A stretch of 57,785 nucleotides of DNA from Mesorhizobium sp. (GCF_024509055.1 NZ_JANINM010000096.1:1-57785), one strand, 5' to 3'; numbered from the stretch's first letter, positions 1-8,889 are shown. Numbers and translations are program-made. Notes: generated by a model from the letters alone, not told the origin.

Positions 1-2132
1 CCCGGGTGCGCCTTCTCCATTTCGTCGAGAAGAACCACCGAATAGGGCCTGCGACGCACTGCCTCCGTCAGCACGCCGCCCTCACCATATCCGACATAGC
101 CCGGGGGCGAGCCGACGAGCATGGAGACCTTATGCTCTTCCTTGAACTCGGACATGTTGATGACGGTAAGGTTCTGCTCGCCGCCGTAGAGGAGATCGGC
201 CACCGCCAGTGCCGTCTCGGTCTTGCCGACACCCGAGGTGCCTACCATCAGGAAGACGCCGATCGGCTTACGCGGATCAATCAGCTTGGCGCGCGACGTT
301 CGGATAGTCTCGGCGATCGCTTCGAGCGCGTGCGGCTGGCCGATAACCCGCTCTTCCAGCTTGTCTTTCAGCGACAACACCGTCCTGATCTCGTCGGACA
401 CCATCCGACCGACCGGAATTCCCGTCCAGTTTCCGACCACCTCGGCGATGGCCTGGGCGTCGACTGTCACCCGCATCAGCGGATTCTCACCTTGAAGAAC
501 CGCCAGCTTTTCCTGCAGTGCTTTCAGCTCTGCGCGCAGCGCGTCAGGATCGTCGGCACCTTCCGCCGGCGCGCCTTCGGTATTCCACTCGCCTGCGGCC
601 GCCTCTTGCTCCTCGCTTAGTCGATCGTGAAGCGAACGTATCTCTGAGACGAGCTCACGCTCCTTTTCCCACTGGCTTTCAAGATCAGCGAGCTCGGCCA
701 CAGCCTTCTCGCGTTCCGCCTCCAGATCCCGCATCCGTGAGTCATGGTCTGCACCGATACGAGCCTCCCGGGCGAGCACCCGAAGATCCATATCGATCAT
801 GTCTATGCGGCGACGACCGTCCTCAACGGCGGCCGGAATGGCATGGCTGGCGATGGCGACGCGCCCGCAAGCGGTGTCCAGAAGGCTCACCGCCTTGTCC
901 GGAAGCTGACGGCTCGGAATATAGCGGCGCGACAGCCTAACCGCCTCCTCGACCGCGTCGGCAAGGATGCGGACACCGTGGTGCGCCTCCAGCGTGGGAG
1001 CGATGCCGCGCATCATGGCGATCGCCGCCTGGTCGCCGGGCTCTTCCACCTTGACCACCTGGAAACGACGCGTCAGGGCCGGATCGCGCTCGAAATACTT
1101 CTTGTACTCAGCCCAGGTCGTTGCCGCGATCGTGCGCATCTCGCCACGGGCGAGCGCTGGCTTGAGCAGGTTGGCCGCGTCGTTCTGGCCAGCCGCCCCA
1201 CCCGCGCCGATCAGCGTATGGGCTTCGTCTATGAACATGATGATCGGCCTTGGCGAAGATTTGACGCCCTCGATCACATTCTTGAGGCGATTCTCGAACT
1301 CGCCTTTCATGCCTGCGCCAGCCTGCAGAAGGCCGAGATCGAGCGAGCGTAGCTCGACATCCCTAAGAGCGGGAGGCACATCCCCTGCCGCGATCTTCAG
1401 CGCAAAACCTTCGACGACCGCTGTCTTGCCGACACCCGCCTCTCCCGTCAAAATCGGATTGTTCTGGCGGCGCCGGGTCAGGATGTCGACGATCTGACGT
1501 GTTTCCGCGTCACGCCCGAGCACGGGATCGATCTTGCCCTCGCGCGCCCTTGCGGTGAGATTGACGGTGTACTGATCAAGCGCGGCGCCTGCTGGGCTAG
1601 CCGCGGCTTGAGCGCTGCGGCCGGGTTCGCCGTGGGCGGCCGGCGCTCCTGCCGATTCGGTGCTGCCCTCGGTGATCTTGGCCAGCGAAGACCGCAACGT
1701 CTCCACATTGATCCTGGCGAACTGCGAGGAAGCATCTCGCGCGACGGGCGCCAGTGAATCGTCGCCGAGCAGGGCGACCAAAAGGTGCCCACTCCTGATC
1801 ATTGCCTGGTTGAACTGCAGGGACGCCACGACCCATGCTTCGCGAATGAGCTTCACAATGTTCGGGGCGAGCGCCGGCGGACGACTGTTTCCAGTCTTGA
1901 GGCGGTCAAGGACGCGCGTCAGGTCGCTGGCGACACGGCCCGCATCGATCTCGAAATGGCGGAAAACAAGAGAGATGTCGCTGTCGGCGCTCTCGATGAG
2001 CTTCGACAGGTAGTGCTCGATCTCCACATTGTAGTTCGTTCGGGAAAGCGTCAGCCCGACCGAACCTTCCAATGCGGTTCGGCAAAACGGCCCGAGCTTC
2101 GATACAAGCGACTGAAGGTCGACATTGACCAC
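1..2132 (-). CDS. clpV: Type VI secretion ATPase ClpV/TssH, 3' part missing
   Basis: This is an AAA+ unfoldase that recycles contracted TssB/TssC sheaths in type VI secretion. About 710 residues are visible and the C-terminus lies beyond the left edge. The N-domain opens with [20 protein letters not shown], which is the ClpV rather than the ClpB style. D1 has Walker A GEAGVGKT and Walker B with IDEAHTLIG; a coiled middle domain follows; D2 has Walker A GTSGVGKT and Walker [12 protein letters not shown] just before the edge. I chose GTG at 2132, directly after a G-rich SD-like run and three residues before the conserved NVDL. An in-frame ATG at 2162 would add ten non-conserved residues. No other type VI gene is in view, so whether a full system exists cannot be judged here. 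The family call is firm; the ClpV rather than ClpB assignment is likely. Confidence 0.9.
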   Translation of the reverse strand, partial: MVNVDLQSLVSKLGPFCRTALEGSVGLTLSRTNYNVEIEHYLSKLIESADSDISLVFRHFEIDAGRVASDLTRVLDRLKTGNSRPPALAPNIVKLIREAWVVASLQFNQAMIRSGHLLVALLGDDSLAPVARDASSQFARINVETLRSSLAKITEGSTESAGAPAAHGEPGRSAQAAASPAGAALDQYTVNLTARAREGKIDPVLGRDAETRQIVDILTRRRQNNPILTGEAGVGKTAVVEGFALKIAAGDVPPALRDVELRSLDLGLLQAGAGMKGEFENRLKNVIEGVKSSPRPIIMFIDEAHTLIGAGGAAGQNDAANLLKPALARGEMRTIAATTWAEYKKYFERDPALTRRFQVVKVEEPGDQAAIAMMRGIAPTLEAHHGVRILADAVEEAVRLSRRYIPSRQLPDKAVSLLDTACGRVAIASHAIPAAVEDGRRRIDMIDMDLRVLAREARIGADHDSRMRDLEAEREKAVAELADLESQWEKERELVSEIRSLHDRLSEEQEAAAGEWNTEGAPAEGADDPDALRAELKALQEKLAVLQGENPLMRVTVDAQAIAEVVGNWTGIPVGRMVSDEIRTVLSLKDKLEERVIGQPHALEAIAETIRTSRAKLIDPRKPIGVFLMVGTSGVGKTETALAVADLLYGGEQNLTVINMSEFKEEHKVSMLVGSPPGYVGYGEGGVLTEAVRRRPYSVVLLDEMEKAHP

Positions 2133-2672
2133 GATGCCCCCCCGACCCCGACGAAGCTGCATAACGCAACCGCAGCCGCGAAAACGGCTGGTGGACCGAC
2201 GATCACTGCAGCTTCTGGATAACTCGGCAACTAGAATAGGTTCAAGGCACGAGTAAAGTCCAGCCATTTCAAGAAAAGTTGTTGGGTTATGGTAAGCGAA
2301 GGTGAAGTCACTTCCGCCTCGTACCCATACACGGAAGGCCTCGCGAAGGTCGCGCCTGGCCCCGACGTTCGCCTGCGTCGTACCAGGCCGGTAAAGACGT
2401 GACCGGCTGAAGGCGCTTCTTCCGCCATGGGGCCGACAGCGGACTGTCCGCCATCGGGGGAGTTCAGCGGATTACTGCCATTCGGCAGCCGAAGGTGTGG
2501 CCTTAAGTCGCAAACTATCGGCTTCGTATAGCGGGCCTAGGGCTTCATTAATGCCGCGACCACACCATATGACGATCCATAGCCTTTCAAAACGAGAGAC
2601 GCTCGCCTCGGTGCGGTCGCGCTGCGGCCGCCAACCGGCATCGGCTTATGAACTAGGAACCTGAAAACCATC
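2133..2672. other. Gene-poor stretch upstream of clpV
   Basis: About 540 bases without a convincing gene. The only frame of any length is 65 codons on the minus strand (2231-2428). It has no recognisable motif and a composition unlike neighbouring genes. The clpV promoter should lie here, but I could not pick a convincing -35/-10 pair. The base composition is more mixed than in flanking operons, which would fit decayed or recently joined DNA. Confidence 0.4.
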
Positions 2673-2906
2673 ATGCGCGAAAATACCAGACTGACTTCGA
2701 GAGACGTCCCGCTCATTCAACTAGGCGTCTATCAGTGCCGCTTCCCGATCAGCGAAGACCCATCAGTGCCCGGCGGTTATCGTTTTTGTGCTGGGCCAAC
2801 TTCGACGGATCGCGTCTACTGCGATCACCACCACAGCATCGTGACTGCGGTCGACCCTCGTCGAGCCCGGCCGAGTCCCCAATTCGCTCAACGACGCGCC
2901 GCGTAG
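2673..2906 (+). CDS. Small GcrA-like C-terminal-domain protein (putative)
   Basis: A 77-residue frame starting at ATG 2673, with a weak AGGAACC 14 bases upstream. The stretch QCRFPISED, then YRFCAGPT, then VYCDHHH (residues about 25-54) resembles the C-terminal half of GcrA, the alphaproteobacterial sigma70-associated cell-cycle regulator, whose domain has a C-R-W/F-P-I, then F-C, then Y-C-x-H-H pattern. The N-terminal DNA-binding half of GcrA is absent. It may be a mini-GcrA, a remnant, or a chance match. It sits alone between clpV and tRNA-His in otherwise gene-poor DNA. The motif match is by eye; expression is unknown. Confidence 0.45.
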   Translation: MRENTRLTSRDVPLIQLGVYQCRFPISEDPSVPGGYRFCAGPTSTDRVYCDHHHSIVTAVDPRRARPSPQFAQRRAA

Positions 2907-3467
2907 GTTACGTTTGGTGGGCGAGCCCTCCGCGCGCTGGCGGGCGTCGCTTCGCCGTCGGCCATTTCCAGACCTTGGCGCACCTGATGTCGCCATTCGC
3001 GAGGGCCACCTAGCCCATCTGCGTCCAATCGACGGCATGATGTTATCGCCCGAGCGCAACCAAATCCGTATTTCGGCTTGGGTCGTGATAGGCGGCCATC
3101 AACGCGGTCGGAAATGTCCATGTTGGCCGCCGGCCGAAAGTGAACATATGGCAGCTTTAGGCTTGGCAAGGGATCGGCGGACGGCGACATCACGGCGCAA
3201 AGCGGCCATATCGTTTCGAGGGCCAGAAGCTATGAAGCCTGCGCCTGATGCACCTGCTACGTCCGAAAGCTCCTCGCCTCTAGAAGATCGCGCGGCGATC
3301 ACTGGATAGCTTGCGTCAATTGTTGATGCAGTCCGGTAGAGGACTGGATTCGACCCAATCGCACTCCATTGCCGCACACATAGTTGCGGGGTCTTTTACC
3401 GCCCGAGGCCTTGCGGCCGAAATCACAAATTCCTTAGCAAATTCAATACATTACATGCAAAAGCCAG
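2907..3467. other. Gene-poor stretch between the GcrA-like frame and tRNA-His
   Basis: About 560 bases in which several short frames overlap on both strands (for example 2914-3309 plus and 2888-3193 minus). None has a good start signal or a domain I recognise. It lies directly 3' of the tRNA-His gene, which is where integrated elements often begin. I saw no integrase, no terminal repeat and no copy of the tRNA 3' end by eye. Confidence 0.4.
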
Positions 3468-3544
3468 TGGTACCGTTGGCTGGGATCGAACCAGCGACCT
3501 CCGGATCCACAATCCGGCGCTCTAACCAGCTGAGCTACAACGGC
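3468..3544 (-). tRNA. tRNA-His (anticodon GTG)
   Basis: A 77-base cloverleaf with the CCA end encoded. The anticodon stem CCGGA/TCCGG closes a loop TTGTGGA, giving anticodon GTG. The T arm contains GGTTCGATCC and the D arm has AGCTCAGCTGGTTAGAGC. The acceptor stem pairs GCCGTTG with CAACGGT, so position 1:72 is a G:U wobble and the discriminator is A73. There is no encoded G-1 opposite a C73: the base before G1 is T. This is the known divergent alphaproteobacterial tRNA-His type. The gene reads leftward, so its 3' end faces the gene-poor region and clpV. Confidence 0.97.
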
Positions 3545-3693
3545 ACATCTGCCTGGGCTGGATCGAGGTTGAGTTGCACTCACCTCAAATACGCCCTGTC
3601 GTTCGGCGATGCGTCCAATACGGGCTATCGGATTTTAATTCAAGGCCTTTCGGAAGCAAAGGGGCGACTTCTGTGGACCGCCGGCTTCCGGGC

Positions 3694-3812
3694 AAAAGAA
3701 AAGGCCGGCGGGAGGAGGTGCCGGCCTTTTCCTGTTACGAGCCAGCGGGAGGAGGTGCTGGCTGGTCACCCCGGGGAGCGGAGGGAGGAGGTTCCGATCG
3801 CCCGGGTATCTG
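3694..3812 (-). ncRNA. Three-hairpin anti-Shine-Dalgarno sRNA (alpha-r14/cuckoo-like)
   Basis: Read on the minus strand, three successive hairpins each expose the same loop ACCTCCTCCC, which is complementary to a ribosome-binding site. Hairpin 1 has an outer stem CCCGGG/CCCGGG and inner stem CGGA/TCCG (loop at 3783-3792). Hairpin 2 has stem GCCAGC/GCTGGC (loop 3747-3756). Hairpin 3 has stem AAAAGGCCGGC/GCCGGCCTTTT followed by CTTTT (loop 3710-3719), so it doubles as a Rho-independent terminator. The span of about 119 bases and the three-loop layout match the rhizobial alpha-r14 family (NfeR1 of Sinorhizobium) and the wider cuckoo RNA group, which are trans-acting sRNAs that pair with mRNA SD regions. 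The 5' end is inferred from hairpin 1; the promoter was not clearly identified. Confidence 0.85.
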
Positions 3813-3887
3813 GTTGCACAACCCTATCCCACATCTATTGTCTGACGAATGCGACGTTTTGATGCGGTTTGGGTCGTGCGCGAAAAA

Positions 3888-4352
3888 TCAGGCCGCCTTG
3901 GCGTCCTTGAAGGCCTTCTCGAAAGCGGTCTTGACCGGCTTGGAAACGTCCTCGACCGCCTTGGAAGCAACGGTCTGGAACTCCTTGGCCTGCTCGACGG
4001 CCAGCTCGACGCGTTTGCGCAGGAACGCGGTCTGCAGCTCGACGACTTCCGACAGCGACTTGGCGCCGATCAGGGCTTCCAGATGCGAGAAGTTGGCCTC
4101 AGCGTTGGAACGCAGGATGGCGATGGTCTTGAGCGACAGGTCGTTGGAAACGGTCTTGGCGGTCTCGTAGGTCGACTCCAGAACCTTCTGGGTCTCCTCG
4201 GCGCCATTCTTCAGCTTGGTGTAGGCTTCTTTCGACTGCTCGACGCCCTTCTCGGCGAAGGCGCGGATCTGGTCGGTGGCCTTGGAAGCGTCGAAGCTCG
4301 GGAATTCGACGTTTTCGATGGTCTCGGCGGTCTTGGTGGTGGTCTTGGACAT
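3888..4352 (-). CDS. phaP: Phasin
   Basis: A 154-residue, soluble, largely helical protein without cysteines or a signal peptide. The central part carries the phasin-family pattern (residues about 35-115: long amphipathic helix, then FSHLEALIGAKSLSEVVELQ and AFLRKRVE). Phasins coat polyhydroxybutyrate granules and control their size and number. The start ATG at 4352 follows AAAGG with good spacing. A well-formed promoter and a large palindrome lie upstream (4412-4458). It is divergent from the large sensor kinase, as I recall for phaP1 and cbrA in Sinorhizobium meliloti. The acetoacetyl-CoA synthetase a few kilobases away fits a PHB-cycle neighbourhood. Confidence 0.92.
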   Translation of the reverse strand: MSKTTTKTAETIENVEFPSFDASKATDQIRAFAEKGVEQSKEAYTKLKNGAEETQKVLESTYETAKTVSNDLSLKTIAILRSNAEANFSHLEALIGAKSLSEVVELQTAFLRKRVELAVEQAKEFQTVASKAVEDVSKPVKTAFEKAFKDAKAA

Positions 4353-4411
4353 TTTCCAACCTTTCGGGGCAGCGGCTTTGACAGAAAGCCGTCTCGTTCA
4401 TGTATGATGGC

Positions 4412-4439
4412 AATATAAAGGATTTTTTGTGCATTGCAA
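4412..4439 (-). promoter_or_regulatory. Predicted phaP promoter
   Basis: On the minus strand, TTGCAA (4434-4439) and TATATT (4412-4417) are separated by 16 bases, a plausible sigma70-type -35/-10 pair about 60 bases upstream of the phasin start. The -35 lies inside one arm of the 30-base palindrome at 4429-4458, so a protein bound there would block RNA polymerase. Confidence 0.6.
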
Positions 4440-4458
4440 CATCTTTGTTGCAATGCAC
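4429..4458. promoter_or_regulatory. Perfect palindrome, candidate PhaR-type operator
   Basis: GTGCATTGCAAC and GTTGCAATGCAC form a perfect 12-base inverted repeat around ATCTTT. TGCA-rich boxes (TTGCAA, TGCATTGCA) are the kind of site bound by PhaR/AniA/PhbF repressors of phasin genes in PHB-making bacteria. It overlaps the predicted phaP -35 box and lies about 140 bases upstream of the kinase start, so it might affect both. The regulator gene is not in the window. Operator identity is inferred. Confidence 0.6.
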
Positions 4459-4596
4459 CATAGATTCCTCCCCGCCGTTAACCAAGAGGCCAGAGATTTC
4501 GGCCACTTCGCGCATGGCTTGTGGACCTTCGCCCCACAGGCTTTTATTAACAAAGCGTTAACTGAAAATAGCCGTTCGGGGAGCGTTCGCCTGCGC

Positions 4597-7500
4597 ATGC
4601 CGCCTGAAAACTACTCCTTCCTCGACGTCGCCGTGCTCGATGCGGTCCGCCAGCGCTTTGCGGCCGGCGACGCGCTCGCCATATTGTCGGCCGACCTCGA
4701 GCAGGTCATCTGGGCTAATGGCCCCGGCGCGGCGGTGTTCGGCTATCCGGATATCGAGGCCATCATCGGCGCTTCGGCGCGATTGCCGCTGATCGCCAGG
4801 CGGCAGGTCATGGCGACCAGCGGCTTTCCCGAAATCGGCAGCGACCGCGCCATCACCGTCAGGCTGGCGACCGGCATGGTAAGCCGCGCCGTTGGCCTCC
4901 TGGCCAGCGCGGTCACAATGCCGGACGGCGAGAAGGCGATCATGCTGGCCGTGCCGGCGGCGCAGACCAGCTCGCGCAGCGCCGGCGAGATCGCCAGCCG
5001 CGCCATCGGCGGCTTCACCGAGGCCGGGCATTTCATTGCCTTCGTGGATGGCCAGGGACATGTCGAGGCGGCATCCGAGGGCTTTGCGGCGCTCGGCATC
5101 AAGCCGCAGACGCTGGCCGCGCTGGTCGCGGACGTGGCGAGTGCTGGCGACCGCGTCGTCAAGCGCCTCGTTCCCGGCGCCAGCACCTCCTACCCCGCGG
5201 GCTTCGCACGGCTGACCGAGGCACGCCACCTTCTCGTGGTAATCGACGAGGACCAACTCGACGGCGATCAGGAAGGGCCCGCGACAGAGATAGCTCCTCC
5301 CGCTCCAGCAGGCGAAAGCGCCGTCGTGGAGGCAGAGCCGACGCAGGACAATCATGCGGCACCGGCACCTGCCGTCACAACCGAACAGGCAGAAGCCGCT
5401 CCGAAACTTTCGGGAGACAGCAGTGCGCCCGCAGCCGAAGGCCAACCCGCGCCGATCGTTCCGGCGCCCGGCAGCGCTCGTGCCAGCGAGCCGGTCGAGG
5501 ATGCCTCGCCGGCCCAACATGACCATTGGTATTTCAACGCTGGCGGCGACGAGCCCAAGCGGCCTGAACCCGACGCGCGGACGCCGCTCGAAGCGGCATC
5601 GGACGCAGGCCAGGCGATGGACGTCTCCGAGACCGCGGTGCCGGAGCAGCCGGCCGCCGCGGCCCGAAACATCGACCGCTCGGCGCCGCCGCTGCGCTTC
5701 GTCTGGCGCACCGACGCCGAGGGCAAGTTCAGCATGCTGTCACCGGAATTCGCCGACATTGTCGGCAAGCCGGCCGCGGACGTGATCGGCCGCCGCTTCA
5801 GGGATGTCGCCACCACGTTCGGCCTCGACGCATCCGGCGAGATCGCCGGCCTGCTCGAACGGCGCGACACTTGGTCCGGGCGCTCGGTGCTATGGCCGGT
5901 GGCGGGGACGGAGCTGAAGATTCCGGTCGACCTGGCGGCGCTGCCGGTCTACGGCCGCAGCCGCGCCTTCGAGGGTTTTCGCGGCTTCGGCGTCGCGCGC
6001 AGCGCCGACGCCGTGATCGATCCGGAGGCGCTTGGCATGGCGCTTGTGCCGAATGGCGCGCCGGCGACCGAACCCAAGTCCCCGGCTGGGGAAATCACGG
6101 CCGAGCAGGCCTCGACTGAACCGCCGAAACCCGAAGACCCGTTCCGCGGCGAGGTGCCGGCGCTGAGCATCGTGCCGAAGCCGGAGCGGCGCTACGCCGA
6201 CAAGGTCATCCGGCTGGCCGAGCACCGGCAGCCGGCGAATGACAAGCAGCCTGGAAGCGACAAGCAATCCGGAGGTGACAGGCAGCCCGGAAGCGACCGG
6301 GGACTGTCGGTCCTGGAGCGCAGCGCCTTCCGTGAAATCGGCGAGCGGTTGCGCAAGGACAGTTCCGGCCCGGCGGAGCCGCCGGCGCCCGTTGGCGATG
6401 CGGCTGAAAAGCAGGTCAATGCCGGCAAGGCCGAAGCATCGAAAGAACCGAAGGCCGGCGAAGCAAAGTTTGATGAACCCAAGTTGGGTAAGCAGGACGC
6501 AACTCCGCGCGATCGCGAAACGCAAGATACGCCGATAGCCGAGGCCGACACGGCCGAGCGCGCGGAAGCGGAGACCGAGGCGGAGGACCTGAAGGATCTG
6601 GCGCGGCTCGACGGCGCCGAGGACGTCCCCGGCGAGAGCGGCGCTTCCCCAGACCAGACCCCGGCGGTCTCCGGCTCGCTGCTCAGCTATGCAGGTCAGG
6701 CGGAAACTGCCGACAAGCCTGGCGAGGCTTCTGGGAAGGACAAGACCGCGCAGGTCCATGAGCCCGCCGGGCCAACCACGGCGCAGCCGAAGGCAGCCGA
6801 AGCGCCTGCACCCCGCACGGGCGCAGGCGACGACAGCATGACCGCCGACGATTTCCGAGACGCGGAAGACAGCGAGGACTGGAAGGAAGCTGGCGCCGAA
6901 GCCAGTTCGGAGACCGGCGCCCGCGTGGCCGAGTTGGAAAAGGCAGCCGCGGAGCGGCCGCGCCTCACGGTGCCGCCGCTCAAGCTCGAAGGCTTCGTGC
7001 CTTCCGCCTTCTCGACCGGAGAGGAAGCCGGCGGGCCCGACACGTCCATCGTCGCCAGGCTGCCCGTGCCGCTGCTCATCCATTCCGGCGACGTGCTGCA
7101 CTATGCCAACGAAGCGTTCCTCGAACTCACCGGCTATGACGCGCTGGACGACCTAGCCGATGCTGGCGGCCTGGGCGCATTGTTCGCCGACCACTACGCC
7201 GACGATGGCGGCGCGGATGAAAGCGACCGATCGCTCAAGCTCACGACCCGCCAGGGCCAGGAATTCCCGATCGATGCGCTGCTGCGCTCGGTCCCATGGC
7301 GCAGCGGCAAGGCGCTGATGCTGGTGGTGCGCCGATCCGGCGAGGACGACACCACGCCTGCCCATTTCAGCGCCGCGAACGATGAACCAAGCCAGCAGCC
7401 GGACGTGTCCGAGTTGAAGTCGCGCATCGCCGAAATGCGCACCATCATCGATACCGCCACCGATGGCGTGGTGCTGATCGGCCGCGACGGCAATATCCGC

Positions 7501-8532
7501 TCGATCAGCCGGCCGGCCGAAGCGCTGTTCGGCTTCGACAGCGACGAGGTCGCGGGCAAGCCGTTCGCCTCGCTGTTCGCGATCGAGAGCCAGCGCGCCG
7601 CGCGTGATTATCTCGCCGGTCTCTCCGAGCCCGGCGTGGCAAGCGTGCTCAACGACGGCCGCGAGGTCATCGGCCGCGAGGCGCAGGGGCGCTTCATCCC
7701 GCTGTTCATGACCATCGGCAGGCTGCCCGGCGACAGCGGCTTCTGCGCTGTCGTGCGCGACATCACGCAATGGAAACGGGCTGAGGAGGACCTCACCCAG
7801 GCTCGCGCCGTGGCCGAGCGCGCCTCCTCGCAGAAGACGGATTTCCTGGCGCGCATCAGCCATGAGATCCGCACGCCGCTCAACGCCATCATCGGCTTTT
7901 CCGAATTGATGGTGGATGAGAAGTTCGGTCCCGTGGCCAACGACCGCTACCGCGACTACCTGCGCGACATCAACCGCTCCGGCAACCACGTGCTCGACCT
8001 CGTCAACGACCTGCTCGACATCTCGAAGATCGAGGCCGGCCAGCAGGAGATGGACTACGAAGCGGTGTCGCTCAACGACACGCTGGCCGAAACCGTCGCG
8101 ATGATGCAGCCGCAGGCCAACCGGGAACGCGTCATCATCCGTTCGAGCTTCGCATCGCGGCTGCCGGAAGTGGTGGCGGACCTGCGCAGCGTGCGCCAGA
8201 TCGCCCTCAACATCCTGTCTAACGCCATCCGCTACACGCAGGCCGGCGGCCAGGTCATCGTCTCGACAGCGTACGAGGCGTCGGGCGACGTCGTCATGCG
8301 GGTGCGCGACACCGGCATCGGTATGACTCCAGCCGAAATCGAGCAGGCGCTGAAGCCGTTCAAGCAGATCAACGCGCTGAAGCGCGGGCGCGGCGACGGC
8401 ACCGGCCTCGGGCTGCCGCTGACAAAGGCGATGGTCGAGGCGAACCGGGCCCGCTTCATCATCACCTCCACGCCCGGCGAGGGAACGCTGGTGGAGGTGG
8501 CCTTCCCCTCGACCCGCGTGCTGGCCGAGTAA
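4597..8532 (+). CDS. cbrA: PAS-rich sensor histidine kinase, PdhS/CbrA type
   Basis: A 1311-residue kinase, probably soluble (no clear membrane segment). PAS-like units appear near residues 5-70, about 140-200, 364-460, 820-920 and 940-1060, separated by long Ala/Pro/Glu/Lys-rich, probably disordered stretches (about 225-360 and 500-780). The DHp has phospho-acceptor His1089 in SHEIRTPLNAIIGFSELM. The ATPase domain has N-box ILSNAIRYTQ, G1 DTGIGM and G2 GDGTGLGLPL. The sequence after the H-box (FGP, RYRDYL, VNDLLDISKIEAGQ) is typical of the DivJ/PleC/PdhS group, which controls DivK and so CtrA in rhizobia. Position next to phaP supports CbrA. I chose ATG 4597 after GGGGAG because upstream in-frame codons start inside the palindrome. 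A GTG-started version from 4429 cannot be excluded. Confidence 0.88.
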   Translation: MPPENYSFLDVAVLDAVRQRFAAGDALAILSADLEQVIWANGPGAAVFGYPDIEAIIGASARLPLIARRQVMATSGFPEIGSDRAITVRLATGMVSRAVGLLASAVTMPDGEKAIMLAVPAAQTSSRSAGEIASRAIGGFTEAGHFIAFVDGQGHVEAASEGFAALGIKPQTLAALVADVASAGDRVVKRLVPGASTSYPAGFARLTEARHLLVVIDEDQLDGDQEGPATEIAPPAPAGESAVVEAEPTQDNHAAPAPAVTTEQAEAAPKLSGDSSAPAAEGQPAPIVPAPGSARASEPVEDASPAQHDHWYFNAGGDEPKRPEPDARTPLEAASDAGQAMDVSETAVPEQPAAAARNIDRSAPPLRFVWRTDAEGKFSMLSPEFADIVGKPAADVIGRRFRDVATTFGLDASGEIAGLLERRDTWSGRSVLWPVAGTELKIPVDLAALPVYGRSRAFEGFRGFGVARSADAVIDPEALGMALVPNGAPATEPKSPAGEITAEQASTEPPKPEDPFRGEVPALSIVPKPERRYADKVIRLAEHRQPANDKQPGSDKQSGGDRQPGSDRGLSVLERSAFREIGERLRKDSSGPAEPPAPVGDAAEKQVNAGKAEASKEPKAGEAKFDEPKLGKQDATPRDRETQDTPIAEADTAERAEAETEAEDLKDLARLDGAEDVPGESGASPDQTPAVSGSLLSYAGQAETADKPGEASGKDKTAQVHEPAGPTTAQPKAAEAPAPRTGAGDDSMTADDFRDAEDSEDWKEAGAEASSETGARVAELEKAAAERPRLTVPPLKLEGFVPSAFSTGEEAGGPDTSIVARLPVPLLIHSGDVLHYANEAFLELTGYDALDDLADAGGLGALFADHYADDGGADESDRSLKLTTRQGQEFPIDALLRSVPWRSGKALMLVVRRSGEDDTTPAHFSAANDEPSQQPDVSELKSRIAEMRTIIDTATDGVVLIGRDGNIRSISRPAEALFGFDSDEVAGKPFASLFAIESQRAARDYLAGLSEPGVASVLNDGREVIGREAQGRFIPLFMTIGRLPGDSGFCAVVRDITQWKRAEEDLTQARAVAERASSQKTDFLARISHEIRTPLNAIIGFSELMVDEKFGPVANDRYRDYLRDINRSGNHVLDLVNDLLDISKIEAGQQEMDYEAVSLNDTLAETVAMMQPQANRERVIIRSSFASRLPEVVADLRSVRQIALNILSNAIRYTQAGGQVIVSTAYEASGDVVMRVRDTGIGMTPAEIEQALKPFKQINALKRGRGDGTGLGLPLTKAMVEANRARFIITSTPGEGTLVEVAFPSTRVLAE

Positions 8533-8556
8533 GCATCGCAGCCTGCCAAAAGAAAA

Positions 8557-8576
8557 AGGCGTCCGTGAGGACGCCT
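8557..8576 (-). terminator. Rho-independent terminator, probably for acsA
   Basis: The stem AGGCGTCC/GGACGCCT has a 4-base loop. On the minus strand it is followed directly by TTTTTCTTTT, a good U-tract for transcripts of the acetoacetyl-CoA synthetase gene. It lies 24 bases past the kinase stop, so it may also slow plus-strand transcription. Confidence 0.75.
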
Positions 8577-8786
8577 GGAAAATGGGATTGCTGTCACAAC
8601 GGGGCTTGAGCGAATCTGATCCTCAGGGGACGAGGAACGGGATTTCTCCCTCAAGTTACACGCGACTATCGACGCCGTCCCTTAACAACTCCTTACCGGA
8701 CCCTGAAAAAATTTACGAATGTGTACCACTCGTGAAATCTAGGTAAATTCGACCGACAGAATTCCTTAACCATGCTCCGGCGTTCT

Positions 8787-8887
8787 AAAGCGCGTCGCGT
8801 TTGAGCGAATTCACGCGACGCGCTTTAAGTTTTGTTTTGATGCGTGTCGTTGTCCCAAAACCGCTGCGCACTTTTGGGCGACATGCA

Positions 8888-8889
<2 letters not shown>
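8787..8889 (+). repeat. RIME-like intergenic repeat, intact copy
   Basis: About 103 bases made of two large imperfect palindromes: AAAGCGCGTCGCG paired with CGCGACGCGCTTT (8787-8825), then TGCGTGTCG/CCCAAAA paired with TTTTGGG/CGACATGCA (8841-8887). This two-palindrome architecture is that of rhizobial intergenic mosaic elements. The right end runs into the stop codon of the acetoacetyl-CoA synthetase gene (8888-8890). A related but decayed copy lies at 10860-10947 on the other side of the same gene. The remaining bases 8577-8786 hold nothing I recognise. Confidence 0.8.

Noticed and set aside
2231..2428. 65-codon minus-strand frame before clpV
   Set aside because: There is no SD, no recognised motif, and it is isolated in gene-poor DNA. 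Not enough to call a gene.
2914..3309. 131-codon plus-strand frame near tRNA-His
   Set aside because: It competes with other frames of similar length on the opposite strand and shows no domain.
3694..3812. CRISPR-like interpretation of the repeated GGGAGGAGGT units
   Set aside because: There are only three units, each flanked by different complementary stems, and no equal spacers. The anti-SD hairpin explanation accounts for all of it.
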